The translations under genes were made by a program, and so were the position numbers. 64,000 bases of DNA, taken from Cornus controversa. Its lineage: Eukaryota > Streptophyta > Magnoliopsida > Cornales > Cornaceae. The stretch is from positions 26,266,806 to 26,330,805 of the forward strand of contig CM048848.1 of the NCBI GenBank assembly GCA_026545225.1, given 5' to 3'. The notes under the pieces were generated by a model. That model had not been told where the DNA came from. It worked only from the letters and a program-made list of their open reading frames with translations, and did not search any database. This document shows positions 12,934-25,970 of this stretch, in pieces (within the stretch, counting starts at the first letter, position 1; each line of letters opens with the position of its first letter).

Positions 12934-14554
12934 TATTGATGAAGTGAGTAAATGGAAAAAACCATGAGGTAGTTGTAGTAGGAAATGGTCAAGCCTTTAG
13001 TATTAGGTAAGTAGAGGTAGGTGACAACCAGCCCTAAAAACAAGCAACGGGAAGAGAACAAGGGTCTGTTTGGAGTAATTTTAATTTGCTTATTATAACT
13101 CCTTTTGGACCAGAATTATTCATCACCATCGATGATGTCCGTGCCTTTCTAAATAACATTTCAATGTTGATATTTTGAATATATAGTGCAAAATTTTCAA
13201 ATATGATATCAATTCTCCTTATCAGAAACAAAATTTCATTGTTTTCAGAAGGGTCAAAGAAAGAACATTCATACCAACATTCAAAACATTTGTTTCTTTA
13301 AGACATTATTAAAGAAGTCAAAAAAATTATTTTTTATTTAATTGACACAATAATAAAACATTTGTTTATTTAAGAAAAAGACCCTTAATAACATTACTAT
13401 CACCACCTAAGACTTCTTGCCACTTTCATTTAAGTTAGAATATTGAGAGAGAGAGAGAAAGGTGAGTAGAATATTCAGACTCTAGTGTTTCTAGTGGTTG
13501 TTCATGAGAAAGAGAAAGGTGAGTAGGAAATTAACTTCTTCATTGGAGTACGTGTTTGGCTCTTCTCTGAGCCGGCCTATGCAAGTCTTCTATAACAATT
13601 TCCCAAGTCAAGTGGCGTCTTAATATAATGTGAAAAAAAAAATACTAAAAAAAAAAAATCTGTTTTGGAGTGTTCAGCACTTTAGCTTTTGTTTCTTTTC
13701 GTGGACATCTGTATAACAATATACTGTTAATTTATAATCAATAATTTTCAGATGCCTATCAATTTTATGTAAAAATTCATCGTTGATTAGGGAAGACAGA
13801 GAGAATGTAGTCCATATGACAAATGGCAGAATCAACATATAATTATATTTTAGATGTTTTAATTATTATTTTTGTACTGATTATAATTTATAAAACAGTT
13901 AAACATTATTTATTTGTGATGTTTACTTGAGAAATTAAAGAAAGGGGTCTGTAATTTTTAAACTGCTAAGCTCATTTTCCCCTTAGTTATTTAATTTAGT
14001 ATCAATCTAATTTAGTGTATAGGTCATAGTTTAAAATAGCATCGTCTAACTATAGCATAGTCTAACTCGGTACGACCTTTTTATTTTTATTTTAGTCTAA
14101 CTACAGCAGTAATTAATCTTAGTTGTTAATTAATCTTCTCTTGTAATAATTGGCCAATATATTGTGTTTGACTTTTTGTATTTTACAATCCATGCTACTT
14201 GGCAATGAAGTTATGATTGAATCTAGAGGTATCGATCCTTATATCCTATTTTGGTTGTGTTTGATTAGCTTAAAGTTGTATAATAAATTTACAAAGTTGT
14301 TATTGTAATATTTTAAATTGATTATGGATATATTCAGTTTAAATCTCCAAAAAATAATAATTTTATAATTTTAATTAACTAATTTTCATGAAAAAAAATT
14401 TTAAACTTGATTTCATGAATGCTTTTTTAGTTGAATGAAATATAAAAACTGTAATGTCATTTGGTACAATTTTTGAGTTCTCTATCATGAGTCAGATTTG
14501 ATATCAGAATAGTTAGTTCGTACAACAAAATAATATCAAACATCTATCTCGAAT
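12934..14554. other. AT-rich intergenic sequence
   Basis: No gene recognised. The stretch holds poly-A and GA runs (13449-13462) and a GGTCTGTTTGG start near 13063 like that of some MITEs, but no matching right end was found. Confidence 0.4.
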
Positions 14555-15298
14555 TGTCATGCTCCGAATTCCTAAATCCTGATCCGTGATTATAAAAGAA
14601 ATTCTTCAAAAGTAATAGACCAACTCTAATATACAACTTTCATCAAACCGACACTAAAAGTTATAGAGATCACTCTACATAACTAAATTTGAATCAAATT
14701 ATGCCTCAATTGTTCATAATTGCCAACCCATCATCATAAAAATATTTACAATATTCATACAAGAGTTATCAATCGAGAACATTCCCTCAACCTCAACAAA
14801 GTATATGAATTACATATATGAAAGAATCATTACATATCATAACTAAAAATAGCAAAGATACACTTTCTATATTCAAAGTCATCAATGCCTATCGACTCCA
14901 CATCCTTGCATCACTAGGCTTCCGGATCAAATCTGTAAAATGATAGAGTGAAAAAACACGGCCCAATAGAGAGATTCTAAAAATAACTTTATCAATAATA
15001 TCATTAAACAACTAAGTATACATGGTATGCCGTCCATATATATATATTGTCATAATCAAATAAGACCTCAAGATGGAAATATTACATACTCAAGAGCGAT
15101 AAAAGTATTACCTCCATGTTTTAACCAATACTATCTAAGACAAAATAGTTTATGGGTCAATCCATAATTATTTGAGTGAACAATGGACAAATCAATACCA
15201 TCTAATCATAGGGACCTAGCATCTCTAGGTTTTAACTCCATCTAATCCAAATCACAAGTATAACATAACTTTCTTAGCAAGACGAGTACAGTTTAATG

Positions 15299-15306
15299 CC
15301 TATCAA
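15299..15306. repeat. Target-site duplication of the hAT element, left
   Basis: CCTATCAA here pairs with CGTATCAA at 18907-18914: eight bases with one mismatch, the length made by hAT transposases. Confidence 0.8.
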
Positions 15307-18300
15307 CAGGGTCAGCCCTGAGATTCCTAAAATTTTGAAGGGCCCTAAGCGAACTTTCAAATCAGGGACCCTTTATACAAAAGGTTTACACACACATATC
15401 AAAGTAAATATGATCGTCTTGCATTTTGAGCTGCAAAATTATCAATTAAAGTGCTCCAATCATGTTTCTCCAACATATTTTTCTTAATAGATATTATTAC
15501 CTCTCCAACATATTTTTCTTAATAGATATTATTACTAATTCATTTAATCTCTCTTGTGACATCATCAACTGAAAGTAAGATTTGATAAACTTCAAATTTG
15601 AAAAACTTCTTTCATCAGATGCAACTGTAACTCGGATAGTCAATAATACTCTATATGCAATCCAAGCATTTGAAAAATAATAATCTAGCCCTTTTATAAA
15701 ATCTAATACTTCAATTGCCTTTTTTGTTCCTCTTGGCAAAACTACTCTTAAGACTTTTAGCAGTGAAAATAATTCTGTTCCATCAATATCAGAAACTATG
15801 TCATGTTTTAGGAGATCTTCAAGTTTTTGACATGAACACTTCAAACTATATATCATTATCTTCAGACTTCAACCTCTCCAAATTAAGCAAAAATTCAAAA
15901 GAGTCGTCATATTGTTGAAATTGTTCAAATCTACTCTTGAGTGATGCAAGAGTTTGATCAACTATGTATATGAAATAATTAACTTTAAATGATTTTTTGG
16001 CCAATTGTGTCATCTCTTCACTGACACACTCATCAAATTGTTTCTTTCTACGAATGACATATCTTTCACGAAATATAGGTTCAATTTTCATTTTAGCTGC
16101 AATCTCTTTAGCCTCAAACGACACTGCATATTCAAATCCATTTTTCTCTATATCAACATCAATCTGCATGTCCTCTACTTGCATACTCCATTAACAACAT
16201 TCAATATATTGAACCAAATAACTATGCCAAGCAAGAACTCAAAATTCTCAATTTCATATGTTGCTAAGCACTCAGCATCGCTCATTGTCTTGGGATCTTC
16301 ACTAGTACTTGCTAAGTGAATTAAAGTATTTCTTATATCTGGAGCTTGGAATCTTATTGCTTTAACACTTTCAACTTGACCTTCCTAACATGTTTGTGAT
16401 GGTGGCTTAACTGTGCAACCTTTACCATTATTTGTGAAAACCTTCCATTGCTTTATAGAAGATGAAAACAATGAATAGATATGTTGCACAACTCCAAAAA
16501 AAAGATGAAACTTTAGAACAAGAATTTGCCATATCACAAAGTGCAAGGTTAAGATTACAACAACCACACGACATATAGAATGCTCTAAGATTTAGCTCTA
16601 GTAATAATTTGTGTACACCTTTGTGTTTCCCTTTAATATTAGACCCGTTATCATACCCTTGTCCTCTTACATCATCAATATCAAATTCAAGATCTTTGAA
16701 AACATCTACAAGTTCACCAAAAAGCCCCTACCCTTATGTATCATCCACCTTTAAAAATCCTAAAAATAACTCCTCTACATTAATTGGACTTGCTGAAACA
16801 TTCACACATATTAATATAAGTGACATTTTCTCTTCATGACTTGTATTCAGAGTACAATCAACAATAACTGAAAAATAATTTGTTTCTTTAACTTTTTTAA
16901 TGATTTTATGTTTGATCTCATCTGATATTCGAAGAATAAATTCATTTTGAATTTTGTGACTAAGATAATGATAATGAATTTTTTTCTCTTCAATTCGATG
17001 AATATGCTATTGCATTATTGGATTAAATTCTGCAATCATTTTAATTATGCTTAAAAAGTTTTCATTATTTTCTTCATAAAGCTTTTCATTGTCCCTGCGG
17101 AATAACAAACTATTTTTGGCAAGATTTTTGAAAACAACAATTATTCTCAGTAATAATTGCCTTCAATGTTCTCTATCTTTGTTGCTTTGTTCTTCCACAA
17201 TTTTATCAATTGTTGCATTTTTTTGTAATCTGATTTCTCATTGTAATCTGTTCATTGCTAGTCTTGTGACTTTTAAGCTTGCCATTAAGATTTCTCCTAT
17301 CTCTGACTCCTTCATTTGCCAATTGAATTTTATTTCCATCATATTTGAACAACTTAACAACAAAAGCAAAAGACCTTGTCAAAAGTAGTTGAATAAATTA
17401 GCCATTTCCTATCATGTTTTTCACCATTTGACAAATGTCGAATGTAATATGTGGAAGAGAAATGTTTATTTTCTAAATCCTTTGAAAAATCTTCAAGTTT
17501 AACATCTTCTGTAGGACCTCTTTCAACTAATAAATCTCTTAAATTTTTATCAATGCTTTTTCCAATTTCCTGGATCATTAATGTTCAAAAGAACATTATC
17601 ATTTACATTCATATGTTCTTCATTTATCAAATTTTCATGTTCATTCACATTTTCTTCATTTTGATTCTCATCCCTATGAATATCATTAAATTCCATGTTC
17701 TTCATTTTGATTCTCATTTCTATGATTTTTATTCATTAAATCTCCATGTTCATTCACATTTTTTTCATTTTGATTCTCATTCCTATTATCTTCATTCCCC
17801 AAATTTTCAATTGAACTCTCTATTTGCGTATTACTCCTAAAAAACTTATGATGATCTCTTTTTTGAGATTGAATCAATTCTCATCTCTTTCTTTTTTTCC
17901 TTTTTTCATTTCTAGATTCATATTTTCTAGTAGACAAATTGCTTGATTTTTTTATTTATTTTCTTTACTATGTTTGTTCACACTTCACAATCAGAACAAA
18001 TATCATAAGAGATAGCAGCTTTGCACATATATAATACTAATAATCATACAATACAATCATATATATTGGGTGAGCAAAAATGCAAATGGATGATCAATAT
18101 GCATAAAGATGTAAATACAATGATACTATCAAGAATTCAAGATGCACACAGAAAAATGTAGACAGTAAGCCAATAAGGAAGAACGAATCAAATATGCACA
18201 TATAAAAGGGGGGAAAGAGATAAAAAGCGTATCAAATTTTGACAAGCCTGTCATTGGTGCTACCGACTGCACAATGGGAAAATCTAGAAGTGCCTAGTTG

Positions 18301-18906
18301 TCTGGGTTGAGCCTCTCACCACTCCCTTGTCATTAGAGCTGACACTTGATAGTGACGCTCATTCATTATAAAAATTAGAGCTTGGTAAAGAAGAAGAAAA
18401 ATTAGGGCTTTTAATAAAAGAGAGAGAAAGAGAAAGGGGGCTTAAATATTCAGATTCAGTATTTTCTTTTTGCCATATTCAGTGTGCAGATTCTGCAGAA
18501 CTCACCCACCATAGACGAACTGACGAAGTAACAAGGTTTTCTGATTCTGTATTCAGTGAGAGAGAGAGTTTTTTTTTTTGGTAAAGTTTCTTTAGCTTTT
18601 TTATTTGTTAATGTGACCATTCGTGTTAGACATAAAGTAATATAATGTGAGGCATGAAGTAAAAGGTGGGCATGGGCACATGGTTTAGGGTTAGAATAGA
18701 CTGCATAATTATTTTTTACTTTTTATATAGGTTTAAAGTATGTATATTAAGTGTTTTGGGTTTAAAATGATAGAGGCCCAATGAAATATTTTATTATGGG
18801 CCCAATTTATATACTAGTATAATATAGTCAGTCTAAAATTTGGGGCCCCCCAAAATTTTTTTTTGGGGGGTGGTAAAGAGACCGCCTAGGCCCAGGGCTA
18901 GCCCTG
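15307..18906 (-). mobile_element. hAT transposon with TTF-type transposase, decayed
   Basis: A 3600-bp element. The left end starts CAGGGTCAGCCCTGAG and the right end, read inward, starts CAGGGCTAGCCCTGGG. These are imperfect inverted repeats of the CAGGGCCGGCCCTG type found in plant hAT elements with a TTF-type zinc finger. An 8-bp target duplication flanks it. It carries a minus-strand transposase gene broken into several frames. It is inserted in an LTR-like repeat, so it is younger than that repeat. The decayed gene implies it cannot move on its own, though its ends look usable by a related transposase. Confidence 0.88.
15497..17940 (-). pseudogene. hAT (ZMYM1/TTF-type) transposase pseudogene
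   Basis: Read on the minus strand from about 17940. A repeat-rich Asn/Glu N-terminus comes first (17686-17877, NENQNEKN type). Then comes a TTF-type zinc-finger segment (17354-17578, with HDRKWLIYS and KVFCFCC), then a middle region (16385-16567). Helical blocks follow at 15846-16184 (FRERYVIRRKKQFDE). The C-terminal hAT dimerisation region is at 15497-15856 (NAWIAYRVLLTI, VTVASDERSFSNLK, MSQERLNELVIISI). Family members are about 700-800 residues in one frame; here the pieces lie in different frames with stops between them (for example 15846-16184 and 15497-15856 overlap in different frames), so the gene is dead. The conserved dimerisation core is the best-preserved part. Confidence 0.9.
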
Positions 18907-18914
18907 CGTATCAA
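18907..18914. repeat. Target-site duplication of the hAT element, right
   Basis: CGTATCAA directly after the element's CCCTG end; it pairs with CCTATCAA at 15299-15306. Confidence 0.8.
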
Positions 18915-19088
18915 TTATAATTACCATTCAGATTTACAAGTCATAGCATTTTCAACATTTTCTATATCATAATTGATGTTCAAATTAACGAAGCTACCAT
19001 CAAGTCTAACCTTTAATGCCAACATTTCACGTCCCAAGTCACATGCAAATACACCCCTTCCATATATATATATCAATCTTGTACATCA

Positions 19089-19255
19089 CATGCACACACA
19101 CACCCACACATCCACATGCCACATCTCATGCTCTACATGCACTTCCACACACCAAATCATATGCTACACACACACACACACACTTTCCCTTTTCAAACCA
19201 TGGGTAACACACACATTTCACATTTCAAAATCATGTGCCACGCACACACACCTTT
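19089..19255. repeat. CA-rich simple repeats
   Basis: Several (CA)n and (CACA)n tracts separated by similar spacers (TTTCAAA, CATGG or CATGTGCCAC), together forming a degenerate tandem pattern within the LTR-like segment. Frames that appear open through it are His/Thr-rich by-products of the CA repeat. Confidence 0.7.
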
Positions 19256-20000
19256 TCCATTTCAACCATTTGTAAAATATACATTTTTCATTTCAAAATC
19301 ATGTAACTTTCGGGGTTTACCACTCCCCTGAGCACGTGCCTCAAAGGCCACATACCCCTGCCCTCAGTTTATAGGCTACTAACCTAACAGTAATAACACC
19401 CGCTTAGCCAAGTTTAGGGATTTTCAACCTAAGGGTGCTAGGCCATTCCTATTTTTCTAGCACCAAATCCACACAAAATTAAACTTCAAAATTTGATTAA
19501 ATTTGAAACACATGTAAGCCAAAAGCTAAGTATGCACACTCACACACATGTCACACATACATGTATGCAAGATAATGAACATATTACCCATTATTTCAAT
19601 CATGGTAGAGCATTAGTCTCATCATTACCCTACGGTAATTTTCCTATAGTTCACCAAAATTCACATTTACTCAATATCTTTCTATCCCTGAATTCACACA
19701 CATCAATCACCTTAATGACCTAACATCGCAACCTTTCATATGCCCAATACAAAGATTAAAACTATATCCCCAAGACCTAATTTATTTCACTAAGAAAATT
19801 TTTAATTCCATCACGAGTTTTCACAAATCAAGAGGGTAATCAACCTCTTAAATTCGATGTTCCCTTGTCACCTCAGATACGCATTTACATTACATTTCCT
19901 AGTCATGACACCAACTGATCATCAAATATAATTATTTCCATACTCATCCTTCTTAGCACAAACCCTTTAACCATTAACCTCTTTGAAGCCTAACTCAACA

Positions 20001-20510
20001 TGTAGAGACCGGGTACAATTTTGACCAGTTTCTTTTTTGTTCCTTTTATTACTATATAAATGATGTTACATGTGTTATAAATATGAAATACATATTTGGG
20101 GACTTGTTTAGAGGTTCGGGAATGCTTTGAGCCAATTCACACACTTTGATATTTTCGGGTCGGTGAGGGCCGGGGAACGAGTCGGGTGGGCCCGGGAAAC
20201 CGGATACTTTTCTAAAAAATATTATTTTTGATTTTAAACCAAATGAAATGTTAAAAGAGTTAAGGAAGTGATTTCAAAGCCATAGCTGCATTCAAAATTG
20301 AAAATTAAAGTCGGGAGGGTATGTTAAGTGGCCTAGGGGCATTTTAGTCATTTTGCCCCCTAGATATTATAAATATCCATATGGGTAACAGCCATTTGTG
20401 AAGGTAGAGACAGCCGTCCATTGCTCTCTCTCTCTCCCTTTTATCTCTTCTCATTCTCTCTTCATTTTGGAAGCTTTAAGCTTGGAATTAGAATTAAGTT
20501 GCCAAAAAGA
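20001..20510 (+). repeat. LTR 5' part, TGTAAGAACC family (copy 1)
   Basis: Starts TGTAGAGACCGGGTAC and follows the same order of words as 41024 and 51243: a (G/T)TGTTATAA-ATATGAAATACATATTTGGGGA block, a GC-rich patch (GGGTCGGTGAGGGCCGGGGA, 20157-20176), a conserved TTTTAGTCATTTT-like segment and a CT-rich stretch (20425-20460). It breaks off where the next element's integrase begins. Confidence 0.6.
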
Positions 20511-20514
20511 CTAA

Positions 20515-23500
20515 GTGTTCTACGTGTTATTAGCAAATTCAGTTTGAGGTAGAACAATTTTCCATATAATTATAAGAAATTCAGTTTGAGGCAGAAATGT
20601 GTCACATTGCTTTGGTCTCTTTGCCGCCAACCCTCGAAGCAAATTCTCCAAGGTTCTATTCACCACTTCAGTTTGCCCATCCGTTTGAGGATGATAGGCA
20701 CTACAATAAGGCAAGTTAGTACCAATCCTTTTCTACAAACACCTCTAAAAATGACTAAGTAATTTGGTATCACTATCCAAAAAAATAGACTAGGAACACC
20801 ATGATGTTTCACCAACTCATTAAAGTAAAGATTGGCAACATAAGAGACATCCATAGCTTTCTTGCAAGAAATAAAATTAGCCATTTTAGAAAGTGATCAA
20901 TAACCACAAAAATGGAATCATTACCTATTTGTGGTTTTGGTAAGCCCACCATAAAATCCATGCGAACATCTTCCCATGGAGCTGTAGGAAGTGGTAATGG
21001 AGTGTAAGGACTGGTACTTTGAGTTTATCATTTGCAAGTTTGAAATATTTTGATTTCTCTTCACATAATGATATACTAAGGGAGCATTTTGGATTGCCCA
21101 AGCAAGCTCCTTTAAGGAGAAATCATCATGGACAAAATAGTCTTCATGGTGCCTTTCTTTAAAAAGCTTCCAAAATTTACCAAAATTCTCATCTTAGGCA
21201 TACATGTCTCTAATGACATCAAACCTTTCAAGTTGAATACTCATAGAATTTAGAAGTGCCACTTTACTGCTAAGAGTGTCTGCCACTTGGTTGTATTTAC
21301 CACTTTTATGCTTCAACACAAAAGTGTATTCTTTTTAGAAAGAAACCCACTTTGACTATCTTCGGTGCAAACTAACTTGGTTGTTGATGTGCTTGAAAGC
21401 TTCATGATCAAAATTCAAAATAAATTTCCTTTGGATTGAATTAGATCTCCAATGCCCAAGTGCTTTAACAATGGAATAAAATTCCACATCATAAGTAGTG
21501 TATTTCTTCCTTGTTTCATTGAGTTTCTCAATAAAAAATTGACTGGATGACATTCTTGGCTAAGTATCCACCAATGCCCACATGAGAGGCATCACAATCA
21601 ACCTAAAATATCTTCTCAAAGTCCGATAAAGCAAGGACGGGGGAGTTTGATAGTTTTTCTTTGACAAGTTGGAAGCTTTTCTCGGCCTTGGTTGTGCACT
21701 TGTACACTCCTTTCTACATGCAGTCAGACAAAGGGGTTTAAACAGTGCTGAAATTCCTTATGAATCGACAATAAAATGAAGCCAATTCATTGAAACTCCT
21801 TACTTTTTGCAAGCTTTTAGGTGTAGGCCAACTTTGGACAACTTTAATCTTTTCTTCATCCACCTTTATCCATGTAGAAGTCAAAACAAGGCCTAGAAAA
21901 GCTAGGCTATTTGTCAAGAACAACACTTCTGAAGGTTTATATAAAGCTTTTCGCCTCTTAAAGTGGTTAGAACAACCCTCCAATGCTCCATATGCTCACT
22001 TCTATCATGACTATAAACAATAATATCATTAAAGTAAACAACAACAAATTTACCAATGAAATGTAGGAGCACTTGATTCATCATCCTCATGAGAGTGATT
22101 GGAGCATTGGTAAGACCAAATGGCATGACAAGCCATTCATATATGCAATCTTACATTCATCACCCATCTAGATGCGAATTTGATAGTAGACACTTCTAAG
22201 ATCAATATTGAAAAACACCTTAGCCGGCACTGCACAAAAACTCATGCTTTCTCTAACATACCATTTCTTTAACAAATCTATGACTTGCCTCTTCAATTCT
22301 TCATATTCTTTTGAACTCATCTGGTAGAAGCCTTGTTAGAAAAGCTAGAACCGGGAACAAGATCAATTTGGTATTTAATGTCTCTAAGGAGAGGGAGACC
22401 ATTAGGCAAATCATTGGGTATGACATCTTTAAACTCATCCGAAGAGGATTTAGCTCATTAGGCATGTCAATGGGTTGCACTTTTTCTTAGCAACCAACAT
22501 GTATATAACACTACTTTCATCACTTTCTTTCATAAACTTTGACAAAGTGAGAAAATTACTACCTTCCTCTTGTGAAGATTTGGGAGTTCTTTCCTCTTTA
22601 TTTGAAAAGAGAACAATATCTACTTTACCTCTTTTAAAAGTGTCAGTGTTCTTACAGCCATCATGGGTAACATTCTATCATATTGCTAAGACCTTCCTAG
22701 AAGTATGTGACATACATCCATAGGAACTACATCACACCACACTTGGTCATTGTAATTTTTGCCCATGAAAAATGAAGTAAGGCATCTTTTAGAAGTTTTT
22801 ACCTTATTTCCCTTCTTGAATCATGAAATTTGATAAGGCTTTGCATGAGGCTCGGTTTGGAGCTTTAGCTTGTTCACCATAGCTTGTGAGGCGATATTTT
22901 CACAACTCGCACCATCAATAACAATCGTGCACACCTTGCTATGAGACTAACAACGATTCTTGAAGATGTCATACCGAAGCCAATCTTCATTGTCTTAATT
23001 ACCAAAAGTCATACGTGTATCAACTTTTATATTTGGACATTCATTGTAATGATGTCCAACTTAACCACATTTGAAATAAGAATTGGGTCGAGTTCCACCA
23101 CAGTTGGTAGGTACTGAATTTACAGAATTTTTGGTTTTATTCCTAAACTTAGAATTAATGCCTCCAGCACAAGAAAATTAACCTTTAGAAGGAGGATAAA
23201 GGCTATGAACATCACAAACTTTTTAGCACCACTATGAGCAATTTTAACCATAACCACCATTCACCTTCCACACTCGATAGATTTCTACTGCATCATGAAT
23301 TGGCATTTTCAACCCACCAACATATCTTGAAGAAGTTATTCTTCGGTCTCTTGAATTTCATTTTGGGCCATAAGTAAAACTCTTTGGTGTAATCTATCAC
23401 ACTTTTTGATTATTGGTAAAGGTTATTAAATTGAGAAAAATAACTCTAAGAAAAATCTAAAGGTAGAAATTTCTCCTTAAGCCTAGAATTCATTTATCCC

Positions 23501-24010
23501 AATAAGTGATTTAGACTTTCCTTCACGAAGTCTCATCTCTTGAACTTTGTCCCACTATGCCAAAATATAACCTCAAAGCCTTGTTGCCACAAACTTCACT
23601 TTTCGATTCTTGGGTACGTGTTTTTTTATAGTCAAAGAATTTCTCAATAGCACTAATCCATTCTAGAAATTTTTCAAGATGAAGATGACCATGGAACTCT
23701 GGTAAATCAATCTTCAAATCGTCAGAATCATGACAGAACCTTCTCAACCATGGCTCGACACGATGGGAAAAAGGGTTCTCACCGGACTCATCACTAGAAG
23801 ATCCATGACTTGATCTACCACGCTCACTATGACCTTCCTAGCGTTCAAGCCGTATGGTAAGTTACTCAACTTGATCAAAGTACTTGGAGTTCATTATATC
23901 TTTCATCTCTCAAATCTCTTATCATACTTACGGTTACCATTTCTTCCTCTACCTCTCCCAGCCACCATGAAAAAAGTCAATGGAAGTCAGCCCGAGAGCG
24001 TAGCAGAAGC
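20515..24010 (-). mobile_element. Ty3/gypsy element on the minus strand, element E (fossil)
   Basis: Read on the minus strand from about 24000 downward. First comes gag (23523-23747, DLKIDLPEFHGHLHLEKFLEW), then a zinc knuckle near 23030-23100 (YFKCG and GHHYNECP). Protease sequence follows, then RT (21740-22330, MPFGLTNAP and VVYFNDIIVYS), RNase H (21350-21560) and integrase (20520-21000, SAYHPQTDGQTEVVNRTLE). All domains are present in the expected gag-PR-RT-RH-INT order, but the element is broken many times. No LTR of its own was confirmed on either side. Likely old; the lineage within Ty3/gypsy is not certain. Confidence 0.8.
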
Positions 24011-24552
24011 TCAGAGAAGAAATTAACAACATTATATTAAGCACAATTTACATCTGCCACAACTTAGCTAAAAGCCTCTTTAGTGAACAAAACCAACAAA
24101 TGCTGCTCTAATGGCTTGGCCAAAAATTGGGCCCCACATGTAGCTTAGCTATATGCTTCGTTTAATCAAAGCTTACCTTCTAGCGAAATAAAATATATTT
24201 TTTATTATCAAAATTCTCTTTTTTTTAGCGCATGCATATTATATATATATATATATATACACATATATATATATATATATATTTTGTGTTTTCTTCACTT
24301 AACTTCTAATTTTTATTACAAATTGAATTTTTTTTATGAAACTATTTTTGTTAGAAAGAGAATTCCGAGAGTTTCAATTTGAATATCACTTATGCTATGC
24401 TCCGACTTAATTTTTAAGAAATAAAATTTATTAAAATATTATTATTTTTTGTTAATAGAAATCAGGGAAAAGTGTTGTAAAGTCAAATTCTCAAAATATG
24501 TAATTAGCTAAAATGATGGCGTGGTTAGCTAAAATGATGATGTGACTCCACA
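24011..24552. other. Intergenic AT-rich sequence with (AT)n
   Basis: No gene seen. It contains an (AT)n microsatellite at about 24238-24283. Confidence 0.5.
24238..24283. repeat. (AT)n microsatellite
   Basis: About 46 bp of alternating AT interrupted once by CACA. Confidence 0.9.
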
Positions 24553-24561
24553 TAATTTAAA

Positions 24562-24773
24562 GGAAAATGCTATATGTCTCAAATAAATATCATGAAATAT
24601 ATCTCGAATCTATGTGGCAGGTATATTAAATCACCGGAACTCCATGTATGGGGAAATCCCACCAATACTAACTCACTATTTAATTTTATCTCCTAAAATA
24701 ATGCGCTATGTCACCTGCCACATAGATTCGAGATATATTTTAAGATATTTATTTGAGAAGTGTAACATTGCTC
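24562..24773. mobile_element. Mutator-type MITE with perfect 9-bp target duplication
   Basis: A 212-bp element bounded by long inverted repeats of roughly 60 bp. The left end reads GGAAAATGCTATATGTCTC, and the right end read inward GAGCAATGTTACACTTCTC. Both then continue AAATAAATATC and, further in, TCGAATCTATGTGGCAGGT. TAATTTAAA occurs at 24553-24561 and again at 24774-24782, a perfect 9-bp target duplication as Mutator-like transposases make. It has no coding capacity. The perfect duplication suggests a fairly recent insertion. Confidence 0.85.
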
Positions 24774-24782
24774 TAATTTAAA

Positions 24783-25860
24783 TATGGAGAACCAAATTTA
24801 GAGAAGCAATGAGAGTTCCTCTGCTCTCTTTACACTTTATTTCTTTTGTAATGGGGATGGCAACTTCTATTTAGGAGTAATTCCATAATACTCCGAGATT
24901 TTATAAATTTAGGAATTCCACGATTAATAAATTAATATTTTTTATTATTATAAAAAATCATAAAAAATGGAGTCATCCTAGTAGTGTGATTCTCCAATAC
25001 AAAGAATCTTCATAGCATTTAATAATATCCCCTGTTTTTTATTAGAATTTTTAACTGTTTCCCACTGGCCAATTTTTTCTTGGATTTCTCATTCTATGTA
25101 ATTACCATTATATCATATGCCCTGTTATCATTCTCAAAAAACATAAAAAAATTCATCACGTATAATTCTCCTCTCTCTGAACCTCACCTTTTCCCTCCTC
25201 TATCTGAAAACCATCATTCTCTGTAAGTTACAGACTGTAACTCTCTCTGTTATTTTTAGTATAGATCTGGTATTTTAGATCCAAAAAATGTCAAAAATGA
25301 TCGGAAAAAATGTCAAAAATTGAATCAGTTTTGAATTGTTATCACCCCAACATTGTTAAAATCAGAGCAACACCAAGAATGGGTTATAAAGGTAAATCAC
25401 AGTGTAAAAGATGGAATTTTTGGTGTGGTAAGGTTTCCATTGTGAACTTTTTTTGCCCAGATTTGGAAAGAAGAGAGAGAGGGGTTAAAGGAAAGAGAAA
25501 TTAAGAAGGGTTGCAGCAAGGTTGAGTCTCTGAGATGGATCGCAGTTGGGGATGTCGGCAACGGCCATGGTGACTACACCAGCGGTGAAAGGGGCTGCGA
25601 GATGGAGGACGATTCCCTTTTTCAAAGTCTTTTTGCGGTGGATTGGTTAATTTTAGGTTTTCTTCTTTGCCCTCCACGGTGAGAGATCTTCTTCTGAGAC
25701 CATGGGTGATAGGAAAGAGAAAGTAGAGGAGAGACTTACAGAGGGAGGTAAGAGAGTTTGAGACATTTTGTTCTTCATCGTCATCTTGATGGCATTGCTG
25801 TTATTTCTCCTAAAAGTTGTCTAAAAAACACAGCCATATGAGATCTTTTCCCATGAATTA
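24783..25860. other. Intergenic sequence, possible short ORF, no assigned gene
   Basis: CT-rich and GA-rich stretches (25150-25260, 25460-25510) resemble plant 5' leaders. A 32-codon frame at 25552-25650 (plus) begins MSATAMVTTPAVKG, somewhat like the start of a plastid transit peptide, but it stops after IG and has no convincing continuation. It could be a leftover first exon. No function is assigned. Confidence 0.3.
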
Positions 25861-25970
25861 GGGCTCATTTGGACTGATGGAATTGGAGGGAAAAGAAAGG
25901 GAAGGATAGTAGTTTTTGTGCTTGGATTGTCATTAGTAAGAGAAAAGAAAGGATTATGAGTTATTTGGAG

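Larger units (their letters stand above)
14555..20000 (-). repeat. LTR-like segment, minus orientation, split by a hAT element
   Basis: Read on the minus strand, the segment ends with ATTCGGAGCATGACA at 14555, the typical right end of a plant Ty3/gypsy LTR. Upstream of it (19300-19400) lies the kind of block (GGGGTATGTGGCC, GAGGCACGTGC) common in such LTRs. The hAT element at 15307-18906 is inserted inside it. There is no primer-binding site beyond 14555, so it is an isolated or truncated LTR. The left limit at 20000 is set only by the next LTR start. Confidence 0.35.

Noticed and set aside
18973-19331. His/Thr-rich open frames of up to 100 codons
   Set aside because: They are translations of CA microsatellites in three frames.
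25552-25650. Short frame resembling a plastid transit peptide
   Set aside because: Only 32 codons, no downstream exon identified, and the similarity is a general Ala/Thr/Val-rich look.
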